Shown here piece by piece: positions 14,471 through 21,902 of a DNA stretch of 21,902 nucleotides. The position numbers and the translations under genes are program-made. Location: NCBI GenBank assembly GCA_034926235.1, contig JAYFRE010000098.1, positions 1-21,902 of the forward strand, given 5' to 3'. Every line of letters begins with the position of its first letter. Position 1 is the stretch's first letter. The notes beneath the pieces were generated by a model. It was not told the DNA's origin and searched no databases. It saw only the letters and a list, made by a program, of their open reading frames with translations. Source of the stretch: JAYFRE01 sp034926235. GTDB taxonomy: Bacteria > Pseudomonadota > Alphaproteobacteria > Rhodospirillales > Magnetospirillaceae.

Positions 14471-15861
14471 GGCGCGCTCCTTTTACCGGGCAGGGCGGAC
14501 ACCAGGGCGCGGAACAGATCGCCGCGCGCTTCAAAGCTGGTGAACTGATCCCAAGAGGCGCAGGCCGGGGACAACAGCACCACCGCGCCGGGGATGCCGT
14601 CGGCCAGCGCCTGACGCCGGGCGGCGCTCAGGGCGGCGTTCAGCGTGCCGCATTGCTCGACCGGGACCTTGCCATCCAGGGTGACGGCGAACGCTTCGGC
14701 GGCTTCGCCGATCAGGAAAGCGCGGCGGATGCGGCCGAAATGGGGTCCAAGGCTGGCGATGCCGCCTTCCTTGGGCCGGCCGCCGGCGATCCAATAGATG
14801 TCGTCATAGCAGACGATCGCCTTTTCGGCGGCGTCGGCGTTGGTCGCCTTGCTGTCATTGATATAGCGCACGCCATCGATGACGGCGATCTGCTCCTGGC
14901 GGTGCGCGAGTCCGGGATAGCTTTCCATGCCGGCGCGGATCTGGGCGCGGTCAAGCCCCAGCAGGCTGCACACCGCATAGGCGGCGCAAGCGTTCTGTCC
15001 GTTGTGGCGGCCCGGTAGATGAGCCAGGCGGGACAGGTCGAGAACGGTGTCCCCATCGCCGCCGTTACGGGCATCGACGAGCATGCCGCCCTGGACGAAG
15101 ACGCCGCCTTCGACCGGATGTTCGGCCGAGATGGGCAGGATTTGGGCGCGCGGGCCGGCGGGCAGGCTATCTAGTATGTGGCGCGACGGTTCGTCGTCCA
15201 CGCCGATGACCGGGACCCCTCCTGCCTGCAGATGAGCGAAGAGGTTGGCTTTGGCGGCGGCATAGCCCTGCATGCCGCCATGACGGGCGAGATGGTCGGG
15301 CGTCACATTCAAAAGCACGCCGATGTCGAAGCAGGGGCTATGGAGCAATTCGGTCTGGTACGAAGACAGCTCCAGGACATAGACGCCCTCGGCCCCCAAT
15401 TGGGGAAGATCGAGTGCTGGCGTGCCGAGATTGCCGCCGGCCACCACCTTGCAGCCCGCATTTTTGAGGATATGGGCGATCAGTGTCGTGGTGGTCGATT
15501 TGCCGTTGGTGCCGGTGATGCCGACATAGCGGGCCCGGGGAGCGGCCAGCGCCAGAAGATCGATGTCGCACAGAATCGGCAAACCGGCCTTTCGCGCGGC
15601 CTCGGCCACCGGATGCGGCGCGGGATGGGTATGGGGGATGCCGGGGCTCCACACCATGAAGGCGGCCAAGGAGAGATCGGCCTTGGCAAGGTCGGTGACG
15701 GCGATGCCGTGCGCCTTGGCTTCGGCCCGGCTGCGTTCGGAATCGTCCCATGCCCAAACCGTGGCCCCGCTCAAGGCAAGCATGCGCGCGGCCGAGCTGC
15801 CGGAACGGCCCAGCCCCATCACCGCGATCGTCTTGCCATGCACGCACGGGATCATCGGCAT
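14467..15861 (-). CDS. murD: UDP-N-acetylmuramoylalanine--D-glutamate ligase MurD
   Basis: Cytoplasmic ligase adding D-glutamate to UDP-MurNAc-L-Ala. It has 464 residues. The N-terminal domain shows VMGLGRSGSSAA at 14-25, the ATP-binding P-loop is TGTNGKST at 116-123, and LELSSYQTE and NVTPDHLARHG mark the substrate and metal region. NDSKATNADAAEKA and IAGGRPKEGG belong to the C-terminal domain, a MurD hallmark. The start ATG 15861 lies 10 bases after the mraY stop. Its Shine-Dalgarno, GAGGTAAGG, overlaps the end of mraY. M3 at 15855 is a weaker alternative. Confidence 0.98.
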   Translation of the reverse strand: MPMIPCVHGKTIAVMGLGRSGSSAARMLALSGATVWAWDDSERSRAEAKAHGIAVTDLAKADLSLAAFMVWSPGIPHTHPAPHPVAEAARKAGLPILCDIDLLALAAPRARYVGITGTNGKSTTTTLIAHILKNAGCKVVAGGNLGTPALDLPQLGAEGVYVLELSSYQTELLHSPCFDIGVLLNVTPDHLARHGGMQGYAAAKANLFAHLQAGGVPVIGVDDEPSRHILDSLPAGPRAQILPISAEHPVEGGVFVQGGMLVDARNGGDGDTVLDLSRLAHLPGRHNGQNACAAYAVCSLLGLDRAQIRAGMESYPGLAHRQEQIAVIDGVRYINDSKATNADAAEKAIVCYDDIYWIAGGRPKEGGIASLGPHFGRIRRAFLIGEAAEAFAVTLDGKVPVEQCGTLNAALSAARRQALADGIPGAVVLLSPACASWDQFTSFEARGDLFRALVSALPGKRSAP

Positions 15862-15871
15862 TGCGATTGCC

Positions 15872-16960
15872 TTACCTCAACTTCAACGTGGACAGACCGA
15901 TCAGAGCGAGAACGCCGGCGATGATCCAGAAGCGGACCACGACGGTCGATTCCGCCCATCCTTTCTTTTCAAAATGGTGGTGTAGCGGGGCCATGCGGAA
16001 AACCCGCTTGCCGGTCAGTTTGAAGGACGCCACCTGCACGATCACCGACACCGTTTCCAGCACGAACAGGCCGCCGACGATGGCCAGCACGATCTCATGC
16101 TTGGTGATGACGCTCATGATGCCGAGAGCGCCGCCCATGGCGAGCGAACCGGTGTCGCCCATGAACACCGAGGCGGGCGGGGCGTTGTACCACAAGAATC
16201 CCAGCCCCGCGCCGATCAACGCGCCGCAGAACACGGCCAATTCGCCCGCGCCCGGCACATGGTGGATTTGCAGATAATTGGCAAAGACCGCATGGCCGAC
16301 CAGATAGGCGATCAAGGCGAACACGCTGGCTGCGATCAGCACCGGACCCGTCGCCAGCCCGTCGAGACCGTCGGTCAGATTGACGGCGTTCGACGCCCCG
16401 ACGACGACGAAGGTACCCCAGGCAAGGTAGAAGACACCCATCTGCAACAAGAAGTTCTTGATGAAGGGCACTGCCAGGGCATGAGACAAAGGCTCGGGCG
16501 TGAGAATCGTGACCAGATAGACCGCCACCAGGGCGATGAAGATTTCGGCGAGCAGCTTCAGCCGTCCGGGTACGCCATTGGGGCTGCGGCGGCTGACCTT
16601 GAGATAATCGTCGGCGAACCCGATCAGCCCGAATCCCAGGGTCACGACCAGCACGATCCAGACATAGGCGTTGGACAGATCGGCCCACAGCAGCGTCGAT
16701 ATGCCCAGCGCCAGCAGGATCAAGATGCCGCCCATGGTGGGCGTGCCCTTCTTGGTCAAAAGATGGCTTTCAGGTCCGTCGGTGCGGATCGGCTGGCCGC
16801 CATGCTGCTTGGCGCGCAGCCAGCGGATCACGGCGGGTCCGGCCAGAAAGGCGATCAAAAGCGCGGTCAGAACCGCTCCGGCGCTGCGGAACGTCAAATA
16901 TTTGAACAGGTTGAACAGACCAACCTGATCGGCGAGCGGGTAGAAGATGGCGTAGAACAT
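15872..16960 (-). CDS. mraY: Phospho-N-acetylmuramoyl-pentapeptide transferase MraY
   Basis: Polytopic inner-membrane enzyme that transfers phospho-MurNAc-pentapeptide to undecaprenyl phosphate, giving lipid I. It has 362 residues and about ten transmembrane helices, as in the family. Signature motifs are KKGTPTMGG at 70-78, FADDYLKV at 115-122 with the catalytic aspartate pair D117/D118, NAVNLTDGLDGLA near 191-203, FMGDTGSLAMGG near 267-278 and HHHFEKKGW near 327-335. The start ATG 16960 has GGAG about 10 bases upstream and comes 16 bases after the murF stop. Confidence 0.98.
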   Translation of the reverse strand: MFYAIFYPLADQVGLFNLFKYLTFRSAGAVLTALLIAFLAGPAVIRWLRAKQHGGQPIRTDGPESHLLTKKGTPTMGGILILLALGISTLLWADLSNAYVWIVLVVTLGFGLIGFADDYLKVSRRSPNGVPGRLKLLAEIFIALVAVYLVTILTPEPLSHALAVPFIKNFLLQMGVFYLAWGTFVVVGASNAVNLTDGLDGLATGPVLIAASVFALIAYLVGHAVFANYLQIHHVPGAGELAVFCGALIGAGLGFLWYNAPPASVFMGDTGSLAMGGALGIMSVITKHEIVLAIVGGLFVLETVSVIVQVASFKLTGKRVFRMAPLHHHFEKKGWAESTVVVRFWIIAGVLALIGLSTLKLR

Positions 16961-16976
16961 GTGGTCCGCTCTCCGT

Positions 16977-18398
16977 TCAAAGACCGTCGCTGGCCGCGGG
17001 CGCCGCGATGGCTGACAATTTTTCGATAATCCGTCCCATGCGGCTGCCGGCGGACCCCTTGACCATGATCACGTCGCCGCCCTTTAAGACCGGCGCCAAA
17101 AGCGTCACTAGGGCGTCGGCATCGGCGGCATGGCCGCCCCGGCGTTCCGGTGGCAAGGCGTCGGACAGATGGCGCATCAGCGGGCCGGCAGTGAAAACCA
17201 GATCGATCCGTTTTGCCACCAGGGAAGCGGCGAGTCCGGCATGCATTTCCGGAGCCCCTTCACCCAATTCCAGCATGTCGCCCAGCACGGCGATACGCCG
17301 TCCGCCCGGCCCGGTTCGCGCGGCGGCCAGGGTGGCGATCGCGGCCTCCATCGAGATCGGGCTGGCGTTGTAGGTTTCGTCGATGATTTCAAGCCCGGCC
17401 TGATCCCAGGCCAGACGGATGCGCGCGCCGCGTCCCTTCGGCCCCCGGATCGACGCCAAGGCCTGGGCCGGCGCGTGAATGGAAAGACCGGCGGCGCGGA
17501 CCGCGAGCAGGACGGCAAGGCTGTTGATGGCCCATTGGCGTCCGGGGATGCCGATGCGGTAGCTGATGGAACGGTTGGCCAAAAGGGCGAAGACCAGGGT
17601 GGAGGTCGGATCGAGACCGAAATCGAGCAGCCGCGCGGTCGCGCCGTTCTGGCAGCCGAAACTGTCGATGGCGGTGACGCCCTCGGCCCGGGCGATTTCG
17701 ACCAGACGCGGATAATGCGGGTTGTCGTGCGGCAGGATCGCGTGACCGCCCGGCTCCAGCCCGGCGAAGATTTCGCCCTTGGCCTCGGCGATGGCGGCGG
17801 TCGAGGCGAAGAACTCCATATGGACGGCCTCGACCGCGGTGATGATGACGATATGGGGGCGGACCAGACGGGACAAAGGCTCGATCTCGCCCGGATGATT
17901 CATGCCCAATTCAAAGACCGCGAACCGGGTGTCGGCGGGCATGCGCGTCAGCGATAGCGGCACCCCCCAATGATTGTTGAGATTGCCCAAAGTGGCATGG
18001 GTCGGACCGGCCGTTTCCAGAGCCAGTTTCAACATCTCCTTGGTGCCGGTTTTGCCGACGCTGCCGGTCACGGCGATGATCTTGGCCTTGGACCGCGCGC
18101 GCGCTGCCGCCGCCAGGGCGGTCAATCCTTCCATGCTGTCGCCGACGACGAGCAGCGGGGCGTCCTTGGGCAGTCCGTCGATCCGGTGATGGATCATGAC
18201 CGCCGCCGCACCCCTTTCCAACGCTTCCACGACATGGTCATGACCGTCATGGATGGGTCCGACCAGGGCGATGAACAGGTCCCCCGGAGCGACGTCGCGG
18301 CTGTCGATCGAGACACCCTGGGCCGACCAATCGGGTCCTTCGAGCGTGCCTTGAGTGGCCTCTGCGGCCTCTGCGGCCGTCCATAGGGGGCGCGTCAT
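16977..18398 (-). CDS. murF: UDP-MurNAc-tripeptide--D-alanyl-D-alanine ligase MurF
   Basis: Cytoplasmic ligase completing the pentapeptide by adding D-Ala-D-Ala from Ddl. It has 473 residues from ATG 18398. The N-terminal domain includes GVSIDSRDVAPGDLFIAL at 28-45. The P-loop TGSVGKTGTK is at 111-120, followed by NLNNHWGVPLSLTRMP and FELGMNHPGEI, both typical of MurF. ETYNASPISMEAAI and VLGDMLELG lie in the C-terminal half. ATG 18398 overlaps the murE stop as ATGA and has GGAGGA (18410-18405) 6 bases upstream. The in-frame ATG at 18404 directly abuts the Shine-Dalgarno and is unlikely. Codons 9-14 (AEAAEA) come from a 9-base tandem duplication. Confidence 0.97.
   Translation of the reverse strand: MTRPLWTAAEAAEATQGTLEGPDWSAQGVSIDSRDVAPGDLFIALVGPIHDGHDHVVEALERGAAAVMIHHRIDGLPKDAPLLVVGDSMEGLTALAAAARARSKAKIIAVTGSVGKTGTKEMLKLALETAGPTHATLGNLNNHWGVPLSLTRMPADTRFAVFELGMNHPGEIEPLSRLVRPHIVIITAVEAVHMEFFASTAAIAEAKGEIFAGLEPGGHAILPHDNPHYPRLVEIARAEGVTAIDSFGCQNGATARLLDFGLDPTSTLVFALLANRSISYRIGIPGRQWAINSLAVLLAVRAAGLSIHAPAQALASIRGPKGRGARIRLAWDQAGLEIIDETYNASPISMEAAIATLAAARTGPGGRRIAVLGDMLELGEGAPEMHAGLAASLVAKRIDLVFTAGPLMRHLSDALPPERRGGHAADADALVTLLAPVLKGGDVIMVKGSAGSRMGRIIEKLSAIAAPAASDGL
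18361..18378. repeat. 9-bp tandem duplication inside murF
   Basis: tctgcggcc occurs twice in tandem. It encodes the AEAAEA stretch near the MurF N-terminus and keeps the frame. A small in-frame duplication with no evident function. Confidence 0.7.
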
Positions 18399-19828
18399 GG
18401 GCATTCCTCCAATGCGCGCCGGGCTTCGTCGGCGTCGTCAAAGGGCAGAACCGTTCCGCCCACGATTTGTCCGCGTTCATGGCCTTTGCCGGCCAGCAGC
18501 AGCACGTCGCCCGCGTCCAGTTCGGCGACGGCGGTCCGGATCGCGTCGCGGCGCGAGCCGATCTCGCGCGCGCCGGGGCAGGCGGCCAGGATGGCTTTGC
18601 GGATGGAAGCCGGCGATTCGCTGCGTGGGTTGTCGTCGGTGACGATGACGCGGTCCGCCAAACGGGCGGCGATTTCGCCCATCATCGGACGTTTGCCGGG
18701 ATCGCGGTCGCCGCCGCAACCGAAAAGGACCGCAAGCCGTCCCCGGACATGGGGGCGCAGCGCGGCGAGCACGGTTGCCAGCGCGTCCGGGGTATGGGCG
18801 TAATCGACATAGACCGTAGCGCCGTTGGCACGCGCGCCGATCTTTTCGAGCCGTCCGCGCACGCCGTGAAGACCGGCCAGGGATTGGACCGCGATTTGCT
18901 CATCGGCACCCGACGCCAGAACGATCCCCAGCGCGCAGGCGGCGTTGGACGCCTGGAACGCGCCGGCCAGAGGCAGGTGCAGATGATAAGGCGTTCCCCG
19001 GACTGTCAGGGCGATATCCTGTCCTTGCGCTTCGGGCGTCGCGGCGTCGATGCGGATGTCTTGGCCCTTCAGCCCGTAGCTGACCACCGTCTGGCCGCGT
19101 GCGGCGCACAGGGCCATAAGAGCGGCGGCTTCGTCCGAATCGGCGTTGATCACCGCCGTGCCGCCCGCAGGCAGAATATCCAGGAACAAGCGCTGTTTGG
19201 CCGTCCGGTAGGCAGCGATATCGCCGTGATAATCGAGATGGTCGCGGGTCAGATTGGTAAAGGCCGCTATCTGGATACGGGTTCCGTCCAGACGGAACTG
19301 GTCCAGCCCGTGGCTGGAAGCCTCGAAGACGGCGTGATCGACGCCGGCATCGGCCAGTTCGGCCAGGGTGCGGTGCAGGGCGATCGGGTCGGGTGTGGTC
19401 AGGGAACCGGTTTCGATCCGGCCCGGGGCGACCAGCCCCAGCGTGCCCAGGCTGGCGCTGCGATGACCCAGTTTTTCCCAGATCTGGCGGGTGAAATCGG
19501 CGACCGAGCTTTTGCCGTTGGTGCCGGTAACGGCGGCCATGACGGCGGGCTGACGGGCGAAGAAGCGCGCCGCGATGCGGGCGAGAAGCCGCCGGGGTTC
19601 GGCGTCGGCGACCAGCACGGCGCGGGATTCGTCGATCCGGGTGTCTTCGGGGGCCAGAATGGCGGCGGCCCCCCGGTCGAGCGCCTGAGCGATGAAGGCG
19701 CGCCCGTCCTGTTTCGCGCCGGGCAGGGCGGCGAACAGATCGCCGGGTCCGACCTTGCGCGAATCGAGGCAGAGGCCGGCGATGGCGACGTCTCTGGCGG
19801 GCCTTTGGTCCAAAAGGTCACTCAGCAT
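18395..19828 (-). CDS. murE: UDP-MurNAc-L-Ala-D-Glu--meso-diaminopimelate ligase MurE
   Basis: Cytoplasmic ligase adding the third stem-peptide residue. It has 477 residues from ATG 19828. It shows GLCLDSRKVGPGDLFAAL at 18-35, the P-loop TGTNGKSS at 101-108, EASSHGLDQFRL at 169-180, the lysine K211 expected to be carbamylated, and GDRDPGKRPMMG near 373-384. DNPRSE at 399-404 is the motif that specifies meso-diaminopimelate rather than lysine, as expected for a Gram-negative wall. The frame is open upstream to 20203 inside ftsI, but family N-termini (MxLSDLL) and the 11-base overlap with ftsI support ATG 19828. The Shine-Dalgarno is poor, so coupling to ftsI is likely. Confidence 0.97.
   Translation of the reverse strand: MLSDLLDQRPARDVAIAGLCLDSRKVGPGDLFAALPGAKQDGRAFIAQALDRGAAAILAPEDTRIDESRAVLVADAEPRRLLARIAARFFARQPAVMAAVTGTNGKSSVADFTRQIWEKLGHRSASLGTLGLVAPGRIETGSLTTPDPIALHRTLAELADAGVDHAVFEASSHGLDQFRLDGTRIQIAAFTNLTRDHLDYHGDIAAYRTAKQRLFLDILPAGGTAVINADSDEAAALMALCAARGQTVVSYGLKGQDIRIDAATPEAQGQDIALTVRGTPYHLHLPLAGAFQASNAACALGIVLASGADEQIAVQSLAGLHGVRGRLEKIGARANGATVYVDYAHTPDALATVLAALRPHVRGRLAVLFGCGGDRDPGKRPMMGEIAARLADRVIVTDDNPRSESPASIRKAILAACPGAREIGSRRDAIRTAVAELDAGDVLLLAGKGHERGQIVGGTVLPFDDADEARRALEECP
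18405..18410 (-). promoter_or_regulatory. Ribosome binding site deciding the murF start
   Basis: GGAGGA on the minus strand, followed directly by ATG-CCC and then the ATG at 18398 that overlaps the murE stop. The 6-base spacing supports the second ATG; the layout is the same as at murG. Confidence 0.7.
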
Positions 19829-21554
19829 CGTCAAGCGGCACCCCCACATTATGTTTGGCGGTGACGTAACGGGCATCCTGTCCTTTCTTGGCGGCGACAT
19901 CCCTGGTGCCGATGGGTTCGATCCCAAGCAAAGGAGCGATCTGGGCGATGACGCGCCCCACGATCGGGGCCGCGGTCCAGCCGCCGGTGGCGAAGCCGTA
20001 GGTTTGGCGGGTGCCTTGCGGCTCATCGACGATCGCCAGCACGGTGTAGCGGGGATCGGACATGGGGAAGGCGGCGACGAAAGACGACAGCAGCGCCTTG
20101 TGCCGGTAGCCGCCGACCCCGGTTTTTTCCGCCGTGCCGGTTTTGCCGCCGACTTCGTAGCCGGGGACGTTGGCTTTGCCGCCGGTGCCTTCGGCGACGA
20201 CAAGACGCATCAGCGTGCGCATATCCTCGGACGTTTTGGGCTTCAGCACGCGCGAACCGGGAAGCGGGTCGGACCCTTCCCGGGCGAGCAAGGTGGCCGG
20301 ATGCAGATAACCGCCATTGATCAAAGCCGAAACGCCCGAGACGACATGCAGCGGCGTGACCGCCATGCCATGACCGTAGGAAATCGTCATCGTGTTGATT
20401 TCCCGCCAGTTCTGCGGGAACAAGGGCGCGCCGGTTTCGGGCAGTTCGATACTGGCCGGGCGCAACATGCCCATGCGCTGCATGAAATTCTTCTGATTTT
20501 CCGTCCCCATCGCCATCGCCATCTGCGCCGAGCCGATATTCGACGAAACCTTGAGGATGTCGGCCACGGTCAGCGGATGATTCTCACGGTGATAGTCGGT
20601 GATGCTGAAGCGGGCGATCTTGATCGGGCTGGATACGTCATAGACGCTGTTTATTTTTGATGTGCCCGAATCCAGCGCGGCGGCGGTGTTGAACAGCTTG
20701 AACGTGCTGCCCATTTCGTAGACGCCCAGCGTGACCCGGTTGAACAGGGCGTCCGGGGTGGCGCTGCTGGGGGTGTTGGGGTCGAAATCGGGCAGCGACA
20801 CCATCGCCAGGATTTCGCCGGTTTTGGTGTCCATGATCAGCCCGGCGGCGCCGATGGCGTTGAATTCGGCCTTGGCCCTGGTCAGTTCGGCATGCAGCAC
20901 GCTTTGCACGCGCAGATCGATCGACAGGCGCAAAGGCTGGCGGCGATCGGTCAGTTCCTGATCGAAGGTCTTTTCGATGCCGGCGATGCCCTTATTGTCG
21001 ATGTCGGTCAGGCCGGTGATGTGCGCGGTCAATTGCCCTTGCGGGTAGACGCGCCGCTCCGTGGTCTCGAAATAAAGGCCGGGGACGCCGAGCGCGTTGA
21101 TCTGATAGGTCTGAAGCGGGGTCAGCGAACGGTGGATATAGACGAAGGCCCGCTCGCTTTGCAGACGGGCCTGAATTTCGGCGGCGTTCAGATCGGGGAG
21201 GATTTCGGTCACGCGCCGCGCGGTGCGCACCGGATCGGCGATTTCGCGCGGATGGGCGTAAAGCGCGGAGGCGGGCAGGCTGGTCGCCAGCAGCACGCCG
21301 TTGCGGTCGGTGACGTCGGCGCGTTCGAACAGACGGGTTTCGGCGGCGCGGGAGCCGGCGACGGCGGTCTGGGCAGATCCTTGAACGACGGTGACGTCGA
21401 TCATGCGCAGCCCGATGGCGAAAAAGGCCAGCGCGAACACGCCGGCGGTGATGACCAGACGGTTGCGGCCCATTTCCAGGGCGCGTTTGCGCACGCCGTC
21501 CAGATGCACGGTGCCCGAAGGCAGGGGCGCGCGGTATTTCGGTTCCGGGGTCAT
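19818..21554 (-). CDS. ftsI: Septal peptidoglycan transpeptidase FtsI (PBP3, class B)
   Basis: Bitopic inner-membrane class B penicillin-binding protein that cross-links septal peptidoglycan with FtsW. It has 578 residues. A basic cytoplasmic N-terminus is followed by one transmembrane helix (about 33-56). The PBP dimerisation or pedestal domain comes next (about 75-200), with RADVTDRNGVLLATSL. In the transpeptidase domain the three active-site motifs are intact: STFK at 283-286 with nucleophile S283, SSN at 337-339, and KTG at 471-473. ATG 21554 overlaps the preceding gene's stop as ATGA and has GGAGAGG about 5 bases upstream. Position before murE favours FtsI over an elongation PBP2. Confidence 0.97.
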   Translation of the reverse strand: MTPEPKYRAPLPSGTVHLDGVRKRALEMGRNRLVITAGVFALAFFAIGLRMIDVTVVQGSAQTAVAGSRAAETRLFERADVTDRNGVLLATSLPASALYAHPREIADPVRTARRVTEILPDLNAAEIQARLQSERAFVYIHRSLTPLQTYQINALGVPGLYFETTERRVYPQGQLTAHITGLTDIDNKGIAGIEKTFDQELTDRRQPLRLSIDLRVQSVLHAELTRAKAEFNAIGAAGLIMDTKTGEILAMVSLPDFDPNTPSSATPDALFNRVTLGVYEMGSTFKLFNTAAALDSGTSKINSVYDVSSPIKIARFSITDYHRENHPLTVADILKVSSNIGSAQMAMAMGTENQKNFMQRMGMLRPASIELPETGAPLFPQNWREINTMTISYGHGMAVTPLHVVSGVSALINGGYLHPATLLAREGSDPLPGSRVLKPKTSEDMRTLMRLVVAEGTGGKANVPGYEVGGKTGTAEKTGVGGYRHKALLSSFVAAFPMSDPRYTVLAIVDEPQGTRQTYGFATGGWTAAPIVGRVIAQIAPLLGIEPIGTRDVAAKKGQDARYVTAKHNVGVPLDDAE

Positions 21555-21902
21555 TGCCGCCTCTCCTGCATCAGAGCCGGCGACAGGATCACGGTGACAT
21601 TGCCGTTCGCCGACGGCGCGGACGCGGCCGGATAGGACACGGGCACGGAAGGCGGAGCGGACGGAGCCAGGGGGCGCGGCTGACTGGGGTGGGCCTCGGC
21701 CGGCGCGGCGGTTCTGGGCGTTTCCCTGGGCAGGACGGGGGCGGCGATTTGCGTCGTGGCGTGGGACGGGGCGGGCGCGGGCTGCGCCGTTTTGGACGCC
21801 GCTGCCTTGGGCTGAGGCTGGGGGGCCGGAGGCAGGGCCGCAGTCGTGGCCGCGGTCACGCGCGCAGGCGCAGGCGTAGCTCGGGCAGGCGTGGCGGCAG
21901 GG
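21551..21902 (-). CDS. C-terminal part of a Pro/Ala-rich protein in the ftsL position (5' end outside the window)
   Basis: The frame is open to the right edge. 116 residues plus a stop are visible. The sequence is dominated by Pro, Ala, Thr and Ser (for example PAPSHATTQIAAPVLP), with no recognisable domain or membrane helix, and ends in NVTVILSPALMQERRQ. Low-complexity composition makes a homology call impossible from this part. In alphaproteobacterial dcw clusters the gene directly before ftsI is ftsL, a small bitopic divisome protein. The ATGA overlap with ftsI fits an FtsL-like gene with a long periplasmic tail. That identity is positional inference; the coding call itself is supported by the overlap and by the continuous frame. 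Confidence 0.7.
   Translation of the reverse strand, partial: PAATPARATPAPARVTAATTAALPPAPQPQPKAAASKTAQPAPAPSHATTQIAAPVLPRETPRTAAPAEAHPSQPRPLAPSAPPSVPVSYPAASAPSANGNVTVILSPALMQERRQ

Noticed and set aside
13350..14534. Upstream extension of the murG frame (possible 769-residue fusion)
   Set aside because: The extension overlaps ftsW out of frame and is Arg/Pro/His-rich shadow sequence. murG has its own start with a good Shine-Dalgarno at 13349.
18467..19864. 465-codon open frame on the plus strand
   Set aside because: Antisense to murE, which is supported by all its catalytic motifs. No ribosome site or domain was seen.
19829..20203. Upstream extension of the murE frame
   Set aside because: Overlaps the transpeptidase-coding end of ftsI out of frame; Ser/Pro-rich with no homology to the MurE N-terminus.
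1..21902. A novel defence, mobile or biosynthetic system
   Set aside because: All substantial coding capacity is explained by the conserved dcw genes and lpxC-bamD-recN-ligA; no foreign-looking composition, integrase, repeat array or unknown gene cassette was seen.

Overview
The window is a stretch of a GC-rich alphaproteobacterial chromosome. Every gene I can support lies on the minus strand, so transcription runs from high to low coordinates. In that direction the order is a truncated ftsL-position gene, ftsI, murE, murF, mraY, murD, ftsW, murG, murC, murB, ddl, ftsQ, ftsA, ftsZ, lpxC, bamD, recN and the 5' part of ligA. This is the classical division and cell wall (dcw) cluster, followed by the lpxC-bamD-recN-ligA block that often sits behind ftsZ in Rhodospirillales and other Alphaproteobacteria. 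The placement rests on this gene order, on the long FtsZ linker ending in DIPAFLRRQAN, and on the style of the proteins. I infer a Rhodospirillales-like Gram-negative bacterium. I cannot name a species.

Region 21902 to 5057 (dcw). MurC, MurD, MurE and MurF build the UDP-MurNAc-pentapeptide. MurB supplies UDP-MurNAc and Ddl supplies D-Ala-D-Ala. MurE carries the DNPR motif of meso-diaminopimelate ligases. MraY and MurG make lipid I and lipid II at the inner face of the membrane. FtsW (SEDS glycosyltransferase) and FtsI (PBP3 transpeptidase) polymerise and cross-link septal peptidoglycan. FtsQ, FtsA and FtsZ form and anchor the divisome. Genes are packed very tightly: most junctions are 4-base ATGA overlaps, or overlaps of 1 to 13 bases. 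The exceptions are murF/mraY (18 bases from the mraY start... i.e. a 16-base gap), mraY/murD (10-base gap) and ftsA/ftsZ (43 to 45 bases).

Region 5056 to 4834. This 223-base gap holds two strong stem-loops just behind ftsZ, then a plausible promoter for lpxC.

Region 4833 to 1. lpxC (lipid A synthesis), bamD (outer-membrane protein assembly lipoprotein), recN (double-strand-break repair) and ligA (NAD+-dependent DNA ligase, cut by the left edge). lpxC and bamD are separated by 78 bases containing an extended -10 promoter candidate. recN follows bamD by 13 bases and overlaps ligA by 11.

No RNA gene, insertion sequence, prophage, CRISPR array or origin was seen. No intergenic stretch exceeds 300 bases. 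I found no sign of an undescribed system. The points worth checking are regulatory and architectural: the tandem stem-loops behind ftsZ, a repeat around TTTTAAAA before ftsZ, misleading upstream start codons in murF and murG, the FtsZ linker, and the Pro/Ala-rich tail of the gene before ftsI.
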